Assembly (NCBI RefSeq): GCF_030209355.1
Contig: NZ_JARVSF010000019.1
Coordinates: 1-64,000, forward strand
DNA: 64,000 bases
DNA from: Pseudarthrobacter sp. fls2-241-R2A-127
GTDB lineage: Bacteria; Actinomycetota; Actinomycetes; Actinomycetales; Micrococcaceae
Direction of reading: 5' to 3'
In this document: piece by piece, positions 62,816 to 64,000 of the stretch
Layout: each line of letters begins with the position of its first letter
Numbering within the stretch: the first letter of the stretch is position 1
Program-made: the position numbers and the translations under genes
Notes under the pieces: model-generated
Seen by the model: the letters and a program-made list of their open reading frames with translations, nothing else
Databases searched by the model: none
Told to the model about the DNA's origin: nothing

Positions 62816-63643
62816 TTGACCATGCAGACCTCCCGGGGCCGCCGTCGCGCGGCCGGCCCCCCTGAGGCACCCCGGGTTGTCGAAGCCGCCGCCGCCGGGC
62901 GCCCCCGCGACCCGCAGCGGGATGCGCGCCGCCGCCGGGGCCCGTTCCGGCAAATCACCGACTTTGCTGCGGCCAGCGGCATCGGCCAGAAGGCCGGCAT
63001 CGCCCTTGCCGCCACCGGTTTGGTCCTGACGGTGACCATGCCCGCCACCAGTCCCGTCATGGCGACAGATGGGACCGGCGGAGGACCCCAGGCTGTTTCT
63101 GCGGTAAGCCCTCAGCCCCAGATTTCCGCCGATGTGGGGGCCCAGATCGACTTCAGCCGCTCGGCCGTCGTGACGCAGGCAGACCCCGATGGGAAGCTGA
63201 AGCAGCTGCTGAGTGCCCAGTCGGCCGGATCGGTCTCCCGGGCCGCTTCCGCCGGCACGCTGGCCGCCCCGCTGGCGTCCCTCGTGACCGCGTCACCCTT
63301 CGGCTACCGGGTCAGCCCCATCACCGGCGGCACCGGAGACTTCCACCGCGGACAGGACTTCGTGGCGCAGTGCGGGACGCCCGTCCTGGCTGCCGCAACG
63401 GGAACCGTGACCTTCGCCGGCTGGCACCAGTTCGGCGGTGGAAACCGGGTGGTGATCGACCACGGCAACGGCCTGGAGACCACCTACAACCACCTGTCGT
63501 CCTTCAACGTCAAAGTGGGACAAACCGTCTCCCGTGGCGAGGTAGTGGCGCTGAGCGGGACCACCGGCGCATCCACCGGCTGCCATCTGCACTTTGAAGT
63601 GCAGGTCAACGGCGAGGTTGTCGATCCGATGGGCTGGCTGTAA
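62816..63643 (+). CDS. Secreted M23 family metallopeptidase (peptidoglycan hydrolase)
   Basis: A 275-residue cell-wall endopeptidase. A basic cytoplasmic-type N-terminus (about 60 residues, Arg-rich) precedes a signal-like helix (GIALAATGLVLTVTMPATSP), then a spacer and the LytM domain with zinc ligands His177 and Asp181 (HRGQD) and the catalytic HxH His257/His259 (CHLHFEV). The TTG at 62816 is preferred over ATG at 62822: it lies eight bases after GAGAGG, the same spacing as in the next riboswitch-controlled gene. Expression is governed by the c-di-AMP riboswitch. Confidence 0.9.
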   Translation: MTMQTSRGRRRAAGPPEAPRVVEAAAAGRPRDPQRDARRRRGPFRQITDFAAASGIGQKAGIALAATGLVLTVTMPATSPVMATDGTGGGPQAVSAVSPQPQISADVGAQIDFSRSAVVTQADPDGKLKQLLSAQSAGSVSRAASAGTLAAPLASLVTASPFGYRVSPITGGTGDFHRGQDFVAQCGTPVLAAATGTVTFAGWHQFGGGNRVVIDHGNGLETTYNHLSSFNVKVGQTVSRGEVVALSGTTGASTGCHLHFEVQVNGEVVDPMGWL

Positions 63644-63765
63644 CCGTATGATTGCGCACTCTCAGATCGCAGTGACCTGCCGTGACCTGAATGTGACATT
63701 GAAGCAAAACTGCTGTACCGTCTAACTTGCGTCAACTTTTCCGAAGTTGACGCTCTTGAGTGGAT
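63644..63765. other. Gap with a perfect inverted repeat after the M23 gene
   Basis: GCGTCAACTT (63729-63738) and AAGTTGACGC (63744-63753) form a perfect ten-bp stem with a five-base loop. It may end the M23 transcript, though it lacks a T-tract, or belong to the second leader. The region upstream (63644-63728) shows AT-richer sequence that may be the promoter of the second leader. Confidence 0.5.
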
Positions 63766-63769
63766 TGCC

Positions 63770-63949
63770 TAACTCTGCCACCGCTCAAGGTCCGTTCGCA
63801 TTTCATCGTCTGGCAGGGGCGGGGGAACCAATTTTGGCCTTCTGCAGTCCGGAAGGCCTTGGGGTTAAGTCACGAGCTTCCCAGGAAGCGAAGTGGCCGG
63901 GTGACTCCCATCCGAATCCGACAGCTCACCTCGCAGGCATTGGGAGAGG
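63770..63949 (+). ncRNA. c-di-AMP riboswitch (ydaO-yuaA type), second copy
   Basis: The same hallmarks as in the first copy occur: GGGGGAACC (63821-63829), CCTTGGGGTTAAGTC (about 63858) and CCGAATCCGACAGCTCACC with GCAGGC (63912-63939). CTCTGCCA (63773-63780) can pair with TGGCAG (63811-63816). CTCCCA (63905-63910) pairs with TGGGAG (63941-63946), which overlaps the Shine-Dalgarno GAGAGG (63944-63949). The pairing, but not the sequence, matches the first copy. Confidence 0.9.
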
Positions 63950-63957
63950 CTACCTTC

Positions 63958-64000
63958 GTGTCTTCACGCCATAATTCTGCGCGCCACCGTGCGCAAACGG
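63958..64000 (+). CDS. Start of a riboswitch-controlled gene, cut off by the window
   Basis: GTG at 63958 lies eight bases after GAGAGG and begins VSSRHNSARHRAQT, open to the window end. An Arg/His-rich start like this is seen in exported cell-wall enzymes of actinobacteria. It is probably another peptidoglycan hydrolase or resuscitation factor, by analogy with the preceding leader and the family's usual targets. Confidence 0.7.
   Translation, partial: MSSRHNSARHRAQT

Overview
The window is GC-rich chromosomal DNA from a Gram-positive actinobacterium, most likely Arthrobacter or Pseudarthrobacter (Micrococcaceae). The evidence is actinobacterial marker families (DUF3027, DUF3263, DUF4193, DUF4032, a DtxR regulator, a WXG100 protein, an EF-G2-like GTPase, a solo GroEL, an XPB-type helicase), c-di-AMP riboswitches in front of a cell-wall peptidase gene, and several LacI-controlled sugar loci. 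Species cannot be fixed from the sequence alone. No insertion sequence, prophage, CRISPR array or rRNA operon was seen. The tRNA found is one tRNA-Thr.

Layout. 1-11 kb: SRPBCC protein, GH13 alpha-glucosidase with its LacI repressor, FAD-linked oxidase, DUF4032 protein, a lone UgpC/MsiK-type sugar ATPase, otsA-otsB trehalose synthesis, and a membrane-anchored DsbA-like oxidoreductase. 11-15.6 kb: tRNA-Thr, ChaB-like protein, EF-G2-like GTPase, MFS transporter. 15.6-25 kb: an L-arabinose module, with an ABC importer (chvE-mmsA-mmsB) diverging from araB-araD-araA-araR around a shared pair of LacI-type operators. 25-30.4 kb: DUF4193 protein, APC permease, Dps, and a drug-efflux MFS diverging from a TetR regulator. 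30.4-36.4 kb: a glycine riboswitch, then gcvP, gcvT (frameshifted in this sequence) and sdaA, a route from glycine through serine to pyruvate. 36.4-45.6 kb: TspO, two FemAB-like ligases, ThrE-type exporter, siderophore-interacting protein, Ung, DUF3263 and LytR_C proteins, cold-shock protein and a coupled solute-binding lipoprotein. 45.6-50.6 kb: CIRCE-controlled groEL, an orphan Tat-type sugar-binding lipoprotein, an RNase HI fusion, and a WXG100 protein. 50.6-61.5 kb: a two-component system, DUF427 protein, a small-protein/FHA pair, an XPB-helicase operon, a cold-shock-domain protein, DUF3027 protein and serC. 61.7-64 kb: a DtxR-family regulator, then two c-di-AMP riboswitches, one before an M23 peptidase and one before a gene that runs off the window.

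Main observations. Three unlinked sugar genes each carry two LacI-type palindromes with centres 66-67 bp apart. The two c-di-AMP leaders place the Shine-Dalgarno in a helix whose sequence differs but whose pairing is kept. gcvT appears to have lost one base. No clearly novel defence or mobile system was recognised.
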